A DNA stretch of 64,000 nt, taken from positions 1 to 64,000 of the forward strand of contig NZ_SMKT01000003.1 in NCBI RefSeq assembly GCF_004348735.1. The letters run 5' to 3'. The position numbers were made by a program, and so were the translations under genes. A model generated the notes under the pieces. The model was not told the DNA's origin. It ran no database searches and saw only the letters and a list, made by a program, of their open reading frames with translations. Source of the DNA: Actinomadura sp. KC06. Its GTDB lineage: Bacteria > Actinomycetota > Actinomycetes > Streptosporangiales > Streptosporangiaceae. Of the stretch, positions 7,771-16,491 are shown in pieces. How positions within the stretch are numbered: position 1 is the stretch's first letter; each line of letters opens with the position of its first letter.

Positions 7771-8325
7771 GTGATCGCGAGACCGGAGGGCGGCCCCCGC
7801 GTGGTGGTGGGTGTCGACGACTCCGCGGGCGCCCGCTGCGCCCTCTCCTGGGCGATCGGCGAGGCGCGGCTGCGGAGGCTGCCGCTGCTGGTCGCCCACG
7901 CCGCGCCGCTGCCGCCGCACGTGTCGGCGGCCGGGCAGCTCGGCTGCGGCATCACCGAGGCGCTGCGCGGGTCCGGCGCCGAGCTGATCGCGCGGTTGCT
8001 CGCGGAGGTGAGCGACGGCCCGCCGGACGGCCTGGAGCTGACGGCGCTGGCGCTGGTCGGCGAGCCGGGCGCGACGCTGGTGCGGCTGGCGGGCGACGAC
8101 GACATCCTCGTCGTCGGGCACGGCACGCGGAGCGTGTTCTCGCGGCTGCTGCGCCCGTCGGTGCGGCTGCACTGCGCGCGGCGGGCCAGAGCGACGCTGG
8201 TGTGCGTCCGCCCGCCCGCGTTCGACCTGCTGCTGGAGTGCCTGACCGCGCGGGACGAGACGCCCGAGCACGTCCCCGACTCCCGGTTCCGCCGGCTGGG
8301 CCGCCGCCTGCGCCTGCCGCGCTGA
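7771..8325 (+). CDS. universal stress protein family
   Basis: A 184-residue UspA-fold protein. The opening strand VVVGVDDSAGARCALSWAIGEA is typical, and the ATP-loop-like region near the end of the domain reads ILVVGHGTRSVFSRLLRPSVRLHCARRARATLVCV. The family's G-2x-G-9x-G(S/T) ATP motif is not clearly preserved, so nucleotide binding is uncertain. About 40 residues extend beyond the domain. The GTG start at 7771 has a GGGAGG ribosome-binding sequence 4 bases upstream. The next gene encodes an adenylate-kinase-like protein in the same direction. Confidence 0.8.
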   Translation: MIARPEGGPRVVVGVDDSAGARCALSWAIGEARLRRLPLLVAHAAPLPPHVSAAGQLGCGITEALRGSGAELIARLLAEVSDGPPDGLELTALALVGEPGATLVRLAGDDDILVVGHGTRSVFSRLLRPSVRLHCARRARATLVCVRPPAFDLLLECLTARDETPEHVPDSRFRRLGRRLRLPR

Positions 8326-8326
8326 T

Positions 8327-8364
8327 GAGCAGGGCCTGCCGCGCTGAGCAGGGCCTGCCGCGCT
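8327..8364. repeat. 19-bp tandem direct repeat, two copies
   Basis: GAGCAGGGCCTGCCGCGCT occurs twice back to back, starting just past the universal-stress stop codon. The 3' end of that gene carries a partial match (CCTGCCGCGCTGA), which suggests the repeat arose by slippage duplication of the gene's end, including its stop codon. Confidence 0.7.
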
Positions 8365-8400
8365 GACCGGGCGCCGGGGCGGGCCGCATAGGCTCTGCGC

Positions 8401-9045
8401 ATGCGCAAGTACGTCATCATCGGCCCGCTCGGCAGCGGCAAGGGGACGCAGTCGGCGCTGCTCGCGCGGGACCTGGACATCGTGCACATCAGCGTCGGGG
8501 ACATCTTCCGGTGGCACGTCAAGAGCCACACGAAGCTCGGCGCGCAGGTGCGGCGCATCATGGCGGCGGGCGAGCTGGTCGGCGACGACCTGGTGGAGGG
8601 CGTCGTCCGGGACCGCCTCGACCAGCACGACTGGAACTACGGGTTCGTGATCGACGGGTTCCCGCGCAACCGCAGGCAGACGGAGTTCTTCCTGGAGGGC
8701 TACGACATCGACGGCGTGATCCATCTGGACCTTCCGGACGGGGAGGTCCGGCGCCGCGTCCTGGCCCGGCGGCTCTGCTCCCGGTGCGGGATGGACTACA
8801 ACCTGATCAACGACCGTCCGACCGAGGAGGGCCGCTGCGACGTGTGCGGCGGCGACCTGACGGCGCGGGAGGACGACACGGAGGAGGCGCTGGCCGAGCG
8901 GCTCCGGCTGTACCACGAGAAGACCGACCCGATCCTGGACCTGTTCGGCCGCAAGGAGTACGTGGTGACCGTGGACGCGCGGCCCGGCGTCCACGAGGTG
9001 CAGCGGGCGCTCCGCGACCGGCTCCGGCTGCCGCCGCCGCGGTGA
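8401..9045 (+). CDS. adenylate kinase-like nucleoside monophosphate kinase
   Basis: A 214-residue NMP kinase. Its P-loop is GPLGSGKGT (residues 8-16), followed by an NMP-binding helix with GDIFRWHV and the core motif GFVIDGFPRNRRQ. The LID holds four cysteines (CSRCG...CDVCGG), indicating a structural zinc site. Length fits a full adenylate kinase, but the setting (beside a universal stress protein, not in the ribosomal secY-adk-map operon) marks it as a paralogue, so substrate range is uncertain. It ends in a GTGA overlap with the next gene. Confidence 0.85.
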   Translation: MRKYVIIGPLGSGKGTQSALLARDLDIVHISVGDIFRWHVKSHTKLGAQVRRIMAAGELVGDDLVEGVVRDRLDQHDWNYGFVIDGFPRNRRQTEFFLEGYDIDGVIHLDLPDGEVRRRVLARRLCSRCGMDYNLINDRPTEEGRCDVCGGDLTAREDDTEEALAERLRLYHEKTDPILDLFGRKEYVVTVDARPGVHEVQRALRDRLRLPPPR

Positions 9046-9881
9046 TCTCCCCGGTCGTCGAGGTGGCGGACGACCGGTTCGCCCGGCGGGGCCTGCGGCT
9101 GTTCCTGAAGCGGGACGATCTGATCCACCCGGAGCTGCCCGGGAACAAGTGGCGGAAGCTCAAGCACAACCTCGGTCCCGCGCGGGAGGCCGGGACGGTC
9201 CTGACGTTCGGCGGCGCCTACTCCAACCACGTCCGGGCCACGGCGGCGGCCGGGAAGATCTTCGGGTTCGCGACCATCGGGGTGATCCGCGGCGAGGAGC
9301 ACCGGCCGCTGAACGATTCGCTGGCCTTCGCCGAGCGGATGGGCATGCGCCTGACCTACCTGGACCGCGCGTCCTACCGCCGCAAGCACGAGCCTGACGT
9401 TCTCGCCGCGCTGCGCCGGGATTGGGGTGATTTTTACCTTCTGCCGGAGGGCGGGAGCAACGCGCCGGCCGTCCGGGGCTGCGAGGAGCTGGGCGAGGAG
9501 GTTCCCGGCTACGACGTCGTGTGCTGCCCGTGCGGGACGGGCGGGACGCTCGCGGGCCTGGCCGCCGGGCTCGGGCCGGGCCAGCGCGCTCTGGGCTTCT
9601 CCGTCCTGAAGGGCGGCTTCATGGACGGCGAGGTGGAGCGTCTCCAGCGCGAGACCTACGGCGGACGGCGGGGGGCCTGGCGCGTCGAACACGGCTTCCA
9701 CTTCGGCGGGTACGCCAAGAGGACGCCGGAGCTGGACGCCTTCATCGACGACTTCGCCGAGCGGCACGGGATCGTCCTCGACCGGATCTACACCGCGAAG
9801 ATGATGTCCGGCGTCCTCGCCCTGGCCGAACGCGGCGAATTCCGGGAGGGCACGCGGATCCTGGCCGTCATCACCGGCTGA
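9042..9881 (+). CDS. PLP-dependent ACC deaminase / D-cysteine desulfhydrase family protein
   Basis: A 279-residue fold-type II PLP enzyme. The lysine expected to bind PLP is in GNKWRKLKHN (Lys36), followed by FGGAYSNHVRATAAAG. The phosphate-binding loop is the Gly-rich CGTGGTLAGL. ACC deaminase and D-cysteine desulfhydrase cannot be separated by eye here. The GTG at 9042 overlaps the kinase stop as GTGA, which supports this start. It is a little shorter than typical 330-residue family members. Confidence 0.82.
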   Translation: MISPVVEVADDRFARRGLRLFLKRDDLIHPELPGNKWRKLKHNLGPAREAGTVLTFGGAYSNHVRATAAAGKIFGFATIGVIRGEEHRPLNDSLAFAERMGMRLTYLDRASYRRKHEPDVLAALRRDWGDFYLLPEGGSNAPAVRGCEELGEEVPGYDVVCCPCGTGGTLAGLAAGLGPGQRALGFSVLKGGFMDGEVERLQRETYGGRRGAWRVEHGFHFGGYAKRTPELDAFIDDFAERHGIVLDRIYTAKMMSGVLALAERGEFREGTRILAVITG

Positions 9882-9903
9882 TCAGCGGGTCGGGCCGTGC
9901 GCG

Positions 9904-11004
9904 TCAGGCTGGCGGCAGATTGACCAGCCCGGCCAGGGCGGTGCGGTGCCGGTCGGGGGTGCCGAGGGCGATCGCGTCGGCCTTGGCGCGCTTCAGGTAG
10001 AGGTGCGCCGGATGCTCCCAGGTGAAGCCGATGCCGCCGTGCATCTGCACGCATTCCTCGGCGGCCTTGACCGCGACCTCCGAGCAGTGCGCCTGGGCCA
10101 CGGCGACCGCGATCGGCGCGTCCTCGTCCCCGGCGGCCGGGTGCGCGGCGAGGCACGACGCGGCGTGGCGGGCGACCGCGCGGGCCTGGGTGACGGACGT
10201 CCACAGGTCGGCGAGGCGGTGCTTGAGGCCCTGGTAGGAGCCGACCGGCCGCCCGAACTGGTAGCGGGTCTTGACGTAGGCGACGGTGTCGTCCAGGCAC
10301 CGTTCGGCCAGCCCGAGCTGCTCGGAGGCCAGCATCGCCGCGCCGGTCAGCAGCGCGGCGCGGACGGCCCCGGTCCCTTCGGCGACGCGGCGGGCGGGGG
10401 CGGCGGAGAAGGCGACGTCGGCGAGGCGGCGCGTCATGTCCAGGGAGGTCACGGCGGTGCGGCGGGCGGCGGCGGCGTCCACGGCGTAGAGCCCGCCACC
10501 GGCCGGGACCAGCAGGACGTCGGCGGCCATCCCGTCCGCGACGCTGGTGACCTCGCCCGTCAGCGTCCCGCCGTCCGCCCGGACGGTGACGGCCGTCTCG
10601 TCGCCGGGTGCGGCGCTGAACGGGACGGCCAGCACGGCGATCGCCTCCCCGGTGGCGAGGCGGGCGAGCAGGTCGCGCTCCCCGGCGGCCATCAGCGCGG
10701 CCGTCGCGACGACCGCGCTGGTCAGGAAGGGGACGGGCGCGGCGAAGCGGCCGAGCTCCTCCATCACGACGGCGGTCTCGCGCCAGGTCGCGCCCGCGCC
10801 GCCGAGCTCCTCCGGGACGGGCAGCCCGGCGCAGCCGAGCCCGGCGGCGACGGCCCGCCACAGCGCCGCGTCGTACGGGTCGTCCTTCTCGGTCCCGGCG
10901 AGGACGGACGTCCAGGGCGCCTTGTCGCCGAGCACGTCGCGCACGCTCGCCCGCAGGTCGTTCTCGATCTCGCCGTACAGCAGGTCGCGTGCGAAGTCGC
11001 TCAC
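9904..11004 (-). CDS. acyl-CoA dehydrogenase (FadE type), second subunit of a pair
   Basis: A 366-residue acyl-CoA dehydrogenase with the C-terminal helical signature ECVQMHGGIGFTWEHPAHLYLKRAKADAIALG. The N-terminal and mid-domain regions are recognisable but divergent. Its GTG start at 11004 overlaps the stop of the upstream dehydrogenase as GTGA. Adjacent overlapping FadE pairs in actinobacteria often form alpha2-beta2 enzymes acting on bulky acyl-CoA substrates such as steroid or terpenoid side chains, and that is a reasonable hypothesis here. Confidence 0.85.
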   Translation of the reverse strand: MSDFARDLLYGEIENDLRASVRDVLGDKAPWTSVLAGTEKDDPYDAALWRAVAAGLGCAGLPVPEELGGAGATWRETAVVMEELGRFAAPVPFLTSAVVATAALMAAGERDLLARLATGEAIAVLAVPFSAAPGDETAVTVRADGGTLTGEVTSVADGMAADVLLVPAGGGLYAVDAAAARRTAVTSLDMTRRLADVAFSAAPARRVAEGTGAVRAALLTGAAMLASEQLGLAERCLDDTVAYVKTRYQFGRPVGSYQGLKHRLADLWTSVTQARAVARHAASCLAAHPAAGDEDAPIAVAVAQAHCSEVAVKAAEECVQMHGGIGFTWEHPAHLYLKRAKADAIALGTPDRHRTALAGLVNLPPA

Positions 11005-12194
11005 TTCGGCAGGTCCTTCCACGGCACGTCCTTGTCGACCCGGATCTCGCCGGGCAGGCCGAGGACGCGCTCGGCGATGATGTTGCGCAGGATCTCCGAG
11101 GTGCCGCCCTCGATGGAGTTGCCCTTGGCGCGCAGGTAGCGGTAGCCGGGCGAGCGGCGGGTGAAGTCGACCTCGGTCGGACGGCGCATGGTCCAGTCGT
11201 CGTAGCGCAGGCCGTCCTCGCCGAGGATGTCCAGCTCCAGGCCGGACACCTCCTGGTTGAGCCCGGCGAACGCCAGCTTGACGCCCGATCCCTCGGGGCC
11301 GGGCCGTCCGGCGGTGAGCTGCTGCCGGAGCCGCTCCCCGGTGAGGCGGGCGGCCTCGGTCCGCACCCACGCGCGCATCAGCGCGTCGTGCAGGCCGGGG
11401 GTGCGCAGTTCGGGACGGTCGCGCCAGAGCGCGGCGGCGACGCCGATCATGCCGCTCTCGCGCGGCGCGGCGTGGCCGCCGATCGCGACGCGCTCGTTCA
11501 TCAGCGTGGTCGTGGCGACCTGCCAGCCCTGGCCGACGTCGCCGAGGCGGTGCTCGTCGGGGATCCGCACGTCGGTGAGGAAGACCTCGTTGAACTCGGC
11601 CTCGCCGGTGATCTGCCGCAGCGGCCGGACCTCGACGCCGGGCGCGGTCATGTCGCAGATGAAGTACGTCATGCCGCGGTGCTTGGGGACGCCGGGGTCG
11701 GTGCGGGTGACGATGATCGCCCAGCGCGCCTCGTGCGCCATGGACGTCCAGACCTTCTGGCCGGTGACCGTCCAGGCGTCGCCGTCGCGGACGGCGCGGG
11801 TGGCGAGCGCGGCGAGGTCGGACCCGGCGCCCGGCTCGCTGAACAGCTGGCACCACAGCTCCTCGCCGGTCCAGAGCGGGCGCAGGAAGCGGCGCTTCTG
11901 CTCCCCGGTGCCGAACGCGGCGATCGTCGGCGCGGCCATGCCGAGCCCGATGGCGTTGCGCTCGGGATGGTTGGCCGGCGCCCCGGCGGCGGCGAACCGC
12001 CGGTCGACGGCGGGCTGCAGGGCGCGCGGCGCGCCGAGCCCGCCGAGCCCCTCCGGGTAGTGGACCCAGGCGAGGCCGGCGTCGAACCGGGCCCGCAGGA
12101 ACTCCACCGGCTCCATCGCCGCGGGGTCGTGCGCCGCGAGGAACCCGTCGACCAGCCGTTCCAGCGCGCTCGCGTCGGGCGGTGGCGCGCTCAC
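11001..12194 (-). CDS. acyl-CoA dehydrogenase (FadE type), first subunit of a pair
   Basis: A 397-residue acyl-CoA dehydrogenase. FAD/substrate segments such as LWCQLFSEPGAGSDLAALATRAVRDGDAWTVTGQKVWTS are canonical. The C-terminus carries RYLRAKGNSIEGGTSEILRNIIAERVLGLP, the form common in mycobacterial FadE proteins. It sits between a SnoaL-like gene (ATGA overlap at its start) and the second FadE (GTGA overlap at its end), so the three genes are one transcript. It would oxidise an unidentified acyl-CoA. Confidence 0.9.
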   Translation of the reverse strand: MSAPPPDASALERLVDGFLAAHDPAAMEPVEFLRARFDAGLAWVHYPEGLGGLGAPRALQPAVDRRFAAAGAPANHPERNAIGLGMAAPTIAAFGTGEQKRRFLRPLWTGEELWCQLFSEPGAGSDLAALATRAVRDGDAWTVTGQKVWTSMAHEARWAIIVTRTDPGVPKHRGMTYFICDMTAPGVEVRPLRQITGEAEFNEVFLTDVRIPDEHRLGDVGQGWQVATTTLMNERVAIGGHAAPRESGMIGVAAALWRDRPELRTPGLHDALMRAWVRTEAARLTGERLRQQLTAGRPGPEGSGVKLAFAGLNQEVSGLELDILGEDGLRYDDWTMRRPTEVDFTRRSPGYRYLRAKGNSIEGGTSEILRNIIAERVLGLPGEIRVDKDVPWKDLPK

Positions 12195-12592
12195 AGCGCG
12201 AGCGCCTCGTCGAAGGCGTCGGGGCGGGCGTAGTCGCGGGACTCGACGATGCGGCCGTCCCGGACCCGCAGGACGAAGATGTTGGGCACGACGAACGCGC
12301 GCCCCGTCTCGGTGTTGCGTCCCTCGTACTCGAACTCCGCGACGATCACCTCGGGGTCGGCGGTCTGGTGGACGACGACGTTGCGCGCCGTCATCTCCAC
12401 CGGCAGCGTCTCCAGCCGGGCGAAGTGCTCGCGCAGGGCCTCACGGCCCTCCAGCCGGGAGGCGGGACGGGCGAGCGGGTGCACGACCACCGCGTCCTCC
12501 GCGTACAGGCGCGGCAGCGCGTCGGGCCGCCGCGCCGTCACCCCGTCGATCAGCCGCTGGAAGACGGCCCGGGGGCTGGCGAACTCGGACAT
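12191..12592 (-). CDS. SnoaL-like / NTF2-fold protein
   Basis: A 133-residue single-domain protein of the NTF2-like superfamily. It shows RLIDGVTARRPDALPRLYAEDAVVVHPLARPASRLEGREALREHFA and a C-terminal VPNIFVLRVRDGRIVESRDYARPDAFDEAL, both typical of SnoaL-like isomerases, hydratases or binding proteins. It is first in the FadE operon and overlaps the next gene by ATGA, so it probably handles an intermediate of the same pathway. The exact reaction cannot be read from sequence. Confidence 0.75.
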   Translation of the reverse strand: MSEFASPRAVFQRLIDGVTARRPDALPRLYAEDAVVVHPLARPASRLEGREALREHFARLETLPVEMTARNVVVHQTADPEVIVAEFEYEGRNTETGRAFVVPNIFVLRVRDGRIVESRDYARPDAFDEALAL

Positions 12593-12668
12593 GTCCCTCC
12601 CCTAGAATCGGACTTCGTGCTCCGGAAGAAGATATCGGAGCCGCGACTCAACCGGTCACCGGCTCAAT

Positions 12669-12720
12669 GGGCACTCGGGTCAAAACTGGGTACTCGGTTC
12701 TAATCGGGCACTCGGGTCAA
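12669..12720. promoter_or_regulatory. three direct repeats in a divergent promoter, possible regulator sites
   Basis: The 15-mers GGGCACTCGGGTCAA, GGGTACTCGGTTCTA and GGGCACTCGGGTCAA begin at 12669, 12688 and 12706, a spacing of 19 and 18 bp. Copies one and three are identical. They fill the space between the SnoaL/FadE operon (leftward) and the TetR gene (rightward). Spacing close to two helical turns suggests cooperative binding sites, most simply for the adjacent TetR protein, although TetR sites are usually palindromic. Confidence 0.5.
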
Positions 12721-12732
12721 CGGAAGGCTGCG

Positions 12733-13311
12733 ATGACGTCATCCCCGTCCGGGAGGCCGCTTCGCGCCGACGCGGTGCGCAACCGCGCGAAGGTCCTCGC
12801 CGCGGCGGAGGAGGTCTTCGCCGTCCGGGGGACCTCGGCCTCCACCGAAGAGGTCGCGCGGAAGGCGGGCGTCGGGATCGGGACCGTGTTCCGGCATTTC
12901 CCGACCAAGGAGTCGCTGCTGGAGGCCGTCCTGGTCGCCCTGCTGGAGCGGCTCGCGGCCGAGGCCGAGGGCCTGCGGACGGCCGACGACGCCGGTGCGG
13001 CGTTCTTCGGGTTCTTCACGCGGGTGGTGGCGCGGGCGGCGGCCGAGCAGGCCGTGACGGAGGCGCTGGCCGAGGCGGGCGCGAGAACGGGCGCGGACGC
13101 GCGTGCGGCCGCCGGGCGGGCGGGGCCCGACCTGGAGGCGGCGCTCGGGGCGCTGCTGGAGCGCGCGCAGGAGGCGGGCGCCGTCCGCGCGGACGTGGGC
13201 GCGGCCGAGGTCATGGCGCTGCTGGCGGGCATGTCCTACGCGGCGGCGCGCGCCGGGGCGCACGAGGACGTCCTCAGGTTCGCCTTCGACGGGCTCCGCC
13301 CCCGGCCGTGA
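12733..13311 (+). CDS. TetR-family transcriptional regulator
   Basis: A 192-residue TetR protein with N-terminal HTH (ASTEEVARKAGVGIGTVFRHFPTKESLLEAV) and an alanine-rich C-terminal ligand domain. It is divergent from the SnoaL/FadE operon and is its probable local regulator. The ATG at 12733 is chosen because GGAAGG lies just upstream and an earlier in-frame ATG at 12667 would run through the direct repeats. Confidence 0.85.
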   Translation: MTSSPSGRPLRADAVRNRAKVLAAAEEVFAVRGTSASTEEVARKAGVGIGTVFRHFPTKESLLEAVLVALLERLAAEAEGLRTADDAGAAFFGFFTRVVARAAAEQAVTEALAEAGARTGADARAAAGRAGPDLEAALGALLERAQEAGAVRADVGAAEVMALLAGMSYAAARAGAHEDVLRFAFDGLRPRP

Positions 13312-13318
13312 CGCCGGG

Positions 13319-15421
13319 TCAGGACGCCAGCTCCGCGGGAAGGTCGTCGCGGTGCAGGATCGTCAGGGACGTGACGGCGCGGGTCAGCACGACGTACAGG
13401 CGGGCCAGGCCGCGCGCCTCGGCGGCGGCGATGGCGGCGGGCTCGGCGACGAGCACGTGGTCGTACTCCAGGCCCTTGGCGAGGGTCGCCGGGATGACGA
13501 GCAGGCGGGCGGCGCCGTCGGACTCGGGCCCGAGGATCTCGTGGTCGACGCCCGCGGCGCGGAGCGCGGCGGCGTGCGCGTCCGCGGCGGCGTCCGGAAC
13601 GATCAGCCCGACCGATCCGGGACGGCCGAGGGCCTCGCGGGCGGCGTCGACGGCCGCCGCGACCGGGTCGGCGACGCGCCGGATCTCCAGCGCCCCCGGC
13701 CCGGGACGCAGCGAGCGCGGCCGCTCCAGCGCCGGCGCGACGTGCGGGAGCAGCCGGGCCGCGTAGTCCAGGACGGTGCCGGGCACGCGGAACCCGAGGG
13801 TCAGCTCGGTGACGTCCCCGTCCTGCCCGAGATGGGTGAGGACGTCCGTCCAGGACCGCGCCGACCAGGCGGTGGTGCCCTGCGCGATGTCGCCGAGAAC
13901 GGTCGCCGAGCCCGTCCCGCAGCGGCGGCCCAGCGCCCGCAGCTGCATGGCCGACAGGTCCTGCGCCTCGTCCACGACCAGGTGCCCGAGTGAGGCGGTG
14001 CGCTCGATGAGGTCGTTCAGCTCGTCCAGCAGGGCGCGGTCGGCGGCGGTCCATCTGGCCGAGCGGTGGGAGCGGGCGGGCTTGGCCCACCGGATGGCGT
14101 CCTGCTCGCCCTCGTCGAGGACGCCCTTGGCGGCCCTCCGCAGGAAGTCGGCGTCCGCGAGCAGCCGGTGCAGGACCTGCTCGGGGGTCAGCTTCGGCCA
14201 CACCTCGTCCAGGATCTGCTTGACGGGCTTGCTGCGCGCGACCTGGTCCTGGACGCGGTCGTCGGGCGCCTCGCCGCGCCGCTCCATCAGCACGAGGATC
14301 TGGTGGGCGAGCCGCTGCGCGAACGCGGCGCGGCCGCTGCCGTACCGGGTCGTGCCGCGCAGCGCGGCGGCGATCTCCCTGACCTCGTGGGCGGCGAGCC
14401 GGAAACGGGCGGAGCCGCGGGTGAAGACGAGACCGTCCTCGGGCTTGCGGACGTGCAGCCACAGCGCCTTGCGGAGCACGTCCGCCATCCGCGCCTCGCC
14501 CTTCAGCGCCGCGACCCGCGCGGGCTCGTCGGCCGTGGGCGCGCCGAGCAGGTCGTCGATCGTGGCCTGCTCCACCCTGACCTCGCCGAGCGCGGGCAGG
14601 ACGGCCGAGATGTAGGCGAGGAACGCCCGGTTCGGGCCGACGATCAGCACTCCGGACCGCGACAGCCGCTCCCGGTGCGTGAACAGCAGGTACGCGGCGC
14701 GGTGCAGGCCGACGGCGGTCTTTCCGGTGCCGGGCGCGCCCTGCACGCACACGGTCCGGGGCAGGTCGGCGCGGACGATCACGTCCTGCTCCGGCTGGAT
14801 GGTCGCGACGATGTCGCGCATCGGGCCGGTGCGGGGGCGTTCGATCTCCTCGGTCAGGATCCGGGACGGTCCGGTCGCGCCGATCGCGCCGGCACCAGCG
14901 CCGCCGCCGTCGAGGGGTTCGTCCTCGAACGCGGTCAGCTCGCCGGCCTGGAAGCCGAACCGGCGCCGCAGCCGCCAGCCCATCGGATCGGCGGGACCGG
15001 CCTGGTAGAACGCCCGCGACACGGGGGCGCGCCAGTCCAGCACGAGCGGGCGGCCCTCGTCGCCGTCGTGGACGTGCCGCCGCCCGACGTACATGACCGC
15101 GGGCAGGTCGTCGTCCGCGGGGCCCGCGACGTCGCGGTCCATCCGGCCGAAGAACAGCGGCGCGTCGGGGCGGTCGGCGAGCGCCGCGACGCGCTGGTCG
15201 AGCAGCGACTCCAGGAACTGCTTGGACACCCAGTCGGCCGCGACGTCGGCGGACAGGCTCTGGGCGTGCTCGCGCATCCGGCGCAGCGCGGCGCGAGACT
15301 CGGCCAGATGGGCGCGCTCCGCCGCGAGGACGGCCGCTTCACCGGGCCGCTCGGGTTCGTCGGGCTCGTCGGCTTCAGGGGTACGGGCGGGATCGGCGGT
15401 GCGGGCGGGTTCGGCGGGCAT
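13319..15421 (-). CDS. HelD/HelR-type RNA polymerase-associated superfamily 1 helicase
   Basis: A 700-residue UvrD-like ATPase. The N-terminal coiled-coil-like region (about residues 30-70, AERAHLAESRAALRRMREHAQSL) is the arm that in HelD enters an RNA polymerase channel. It is followed by WRAPVSRAFYQA, Walker A GAPGTGKTAVGLHRAAYLL, Walker B VVDEAQDLSAMQL and the C-terminal LYVVLTRAVTSLTIL. Family members recycle stalled RNA polymerase, and the Streptomyces HelR subgroup gives rifamycin tolerance. No rifamycin-associated element could be seen upstream, so that role is unproven. The ATG at 15421 excludes a long in-frame extension over the next gene. Confidence 0.85.
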   Translation of the reverse strand: MPAEPARTADPARTPEADEPDEPERPGEAAVLAAERAHLAESRAALRRMREHAQSLSADVAADWVSKQFLESLLDQRVAALADRPDAPLFFGRMDRDVAGPADDDLPAVMYVGRRHVHDGDEGRPLVLDWRAPVSRAFYQAGPADPMGWRLRRRFGFQAGELTAFEDEPLDGGGAGAGAIGATGPSRILTEEIERPRTGPMRDIVATIQPEQDVIVRADLPRTVCVQGAPGTGKTAVGLHRAAYLLFTHRERLSRSGVLIVGPNRAFLAYISAVLPALGEVRVEQATIDDLLGAPTADEPARVAALKGEARMADVLRKALWLHVRKPEDGLVFTRGSARFRLAAHEVREIAAALRGTTRYGSGRAAFAQRLAHQILVLMERRGEAPDDRVQDQVARSKPVKQILDEVWPKLTPEQVLHRLLADADFLRRAAKGVLDEGEQDAIRWAKPARSHRSARWTAADRALLDELNDLIERTASLGHLVVDEAQDLSAMQLRALGRRCGTGSATVLGDIAQGTTAWSARSWTDVLTHLGQDGDVTELTLGFRVPGTVLDYAARLLPHVAPALERPRSLRPGPGALEIRRVADPVAAAVDAAREALGRPGSVGLIVPDAAADAHAAALRAAGVDHEILGPESDGAARLLVIPATLAKGLEYDHVLVAEPAAIAAAEARGLARLYVVLTRAVTSLTILHRDDLPAELAS

Positions 15422-15447
15422 GCGCGCAGACCTCCGGCGGCGAGAGG

Positions 15448-15470
15448 GGTGGGTGAGGGCGAAACCCACC
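15448..15470. promoter_or_regulatory. inverted repeat upstream of the HelD-like gene
   Basis: Arms GGTGGGT and ACCCACC are separated by 9 bases, 27 bp upstream of the helicase start and inside the divergent gap to the SDR gene. It could be an operator or a hairpin in the helicase leader mRNA. Confidence 0.4.
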
Positions 15471-15616
15471 ACCTTACCGGGCCGGGTCAAGGACGTCCGC
15501 GGACGGCGCTGCGCCTTGCCGGGCGGGCCCGGGTGTGTGACGTTGGGCGGCATGCTGACGCAGACCGAGAAGACGCCGGCGCCGACCGGGAAGACGAGGC
15601 AGGGCGGAGCGGGCCG

Positions 15617-16408
15617 ATGACCCTCGCAGGACGGTCCGCGCTGGTCACGGGCGCCTCGTCCGGCATCGGCGCGGTCGTCGCCGAGGCGCTGGCGGCGGCC
15701 GGGGCGCGGGTGGGGCTCGTCGCGCGGCGCAAGGACAGGCTGGAGCAGGTCCTCGCGCGGTGCCGCGAGCACGCGCCCGACTCGGCGATGTGGGCGGCCG
15801 ACCTCTCCGACCTCGACGGGATCGCCGACCTCGCGGCGGACGCCGAGCGGACGCTCGGCGGCGTGGACATCCTGGTCAACAACGCGGGGATGCCGAAGCG
15901 GCGCCGCGTCCAGGACCTGTCCCCCGCCGAGGCCGAGGACGTGATGCGCCTCAACTACCTGTCCCCGGTGCGGCTCACGCTGGCGCTGCTGCCCGGGATG
16001 ATCAGGCGCGGGCGCGGGAACCTGGTGGCGATGGGGTCGGTCGCGGCGCGGCTCGGCCCGCCGCACGAGGCGGCCTACGCGGCGTCGAAGGCGGCGCTGA
16101 CCGCGTTCTGGGAGAGCATGGCGGTCGACCTGGACGGCACCGGCGTGCGGGCCCACGTCGTCCAGCCGGCGCTGATCGCCGGGACGGAGCTGTTCACGCT
16201 GCCCCGCAACGAGGCGCCGCTCAGCGACCTGTCCGACGCGCTGCCCCCGCAGGACGTCGCCGCGGCCGTGCTGGACGTCCTCGCCAGCGGCCGGTTCGAG
16301 CAGTACGTGCCGGGCTGGTTCAGCGAGATGGCGTCGGGCAAGGCCGCCGACGTCGACGCGTTCGTCGCCGGCGTCAAGGAGTGGACCCGGGACCGCCTGC
16401 AGCCCTGA
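15617..16408 (+). CDS. short-chain dehydrogenase/reductase
   Basis: A 263-residue classical SDR. The cofactor motif TGASSGIG is near the N-terminus, NNAG follows at mid-domain, and the catalytic Ser plus YxxxK are seen as GSVAARLGPPHEAAYAASKAA. The acidic/basic pattern after the second strand (VARRKDRLEQ) suggests NADP(H) preference. It is followed by a TetR gene in the same direction. The substrate is unknown; the nearby acyl-CoA genes make a lipid-related role plausible. The ATG at 15617 places the cofactor motif correctly. Confidence 0.87.
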   Translation: MTLAGRSALVTGASSGIGAVVAEALAAAGARVGLVARRKDRLEQVLARCREHAPDSAMWAADLSDLDGIADLAADAERTLGGVDILVNNAGMPKRRRVQDLSPAEAEDVMRLNYLSPVRLTLALLPGMIRRGRGNLVAMGSVAARLGPPHEAAYAASKAALTAFWESMAVDLDGTGVRAHVVQPALIAGTELFTLPRNEAPLSDLSDALPPQDVAAAVLDVLASGRFEQYVPGWFSEMASGKAADVDAFVAGVKEWTRDRLQP

Positions 16409-16491
16409 CCCGTGGCCGGGCCGGGCCCGCGAGTGATAATGGTGACGTGCGCCCCCGCCGCACGATCGTCACCCGGAGGCACGACGACATC

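Noticed and set aside
15422..15616. Rifamycin-associated element upstream of the HelD-like gene
   Set aside because: No match to the long inverted repeat I recall for that element; only a shorter 7-bp-arm repeat is present.
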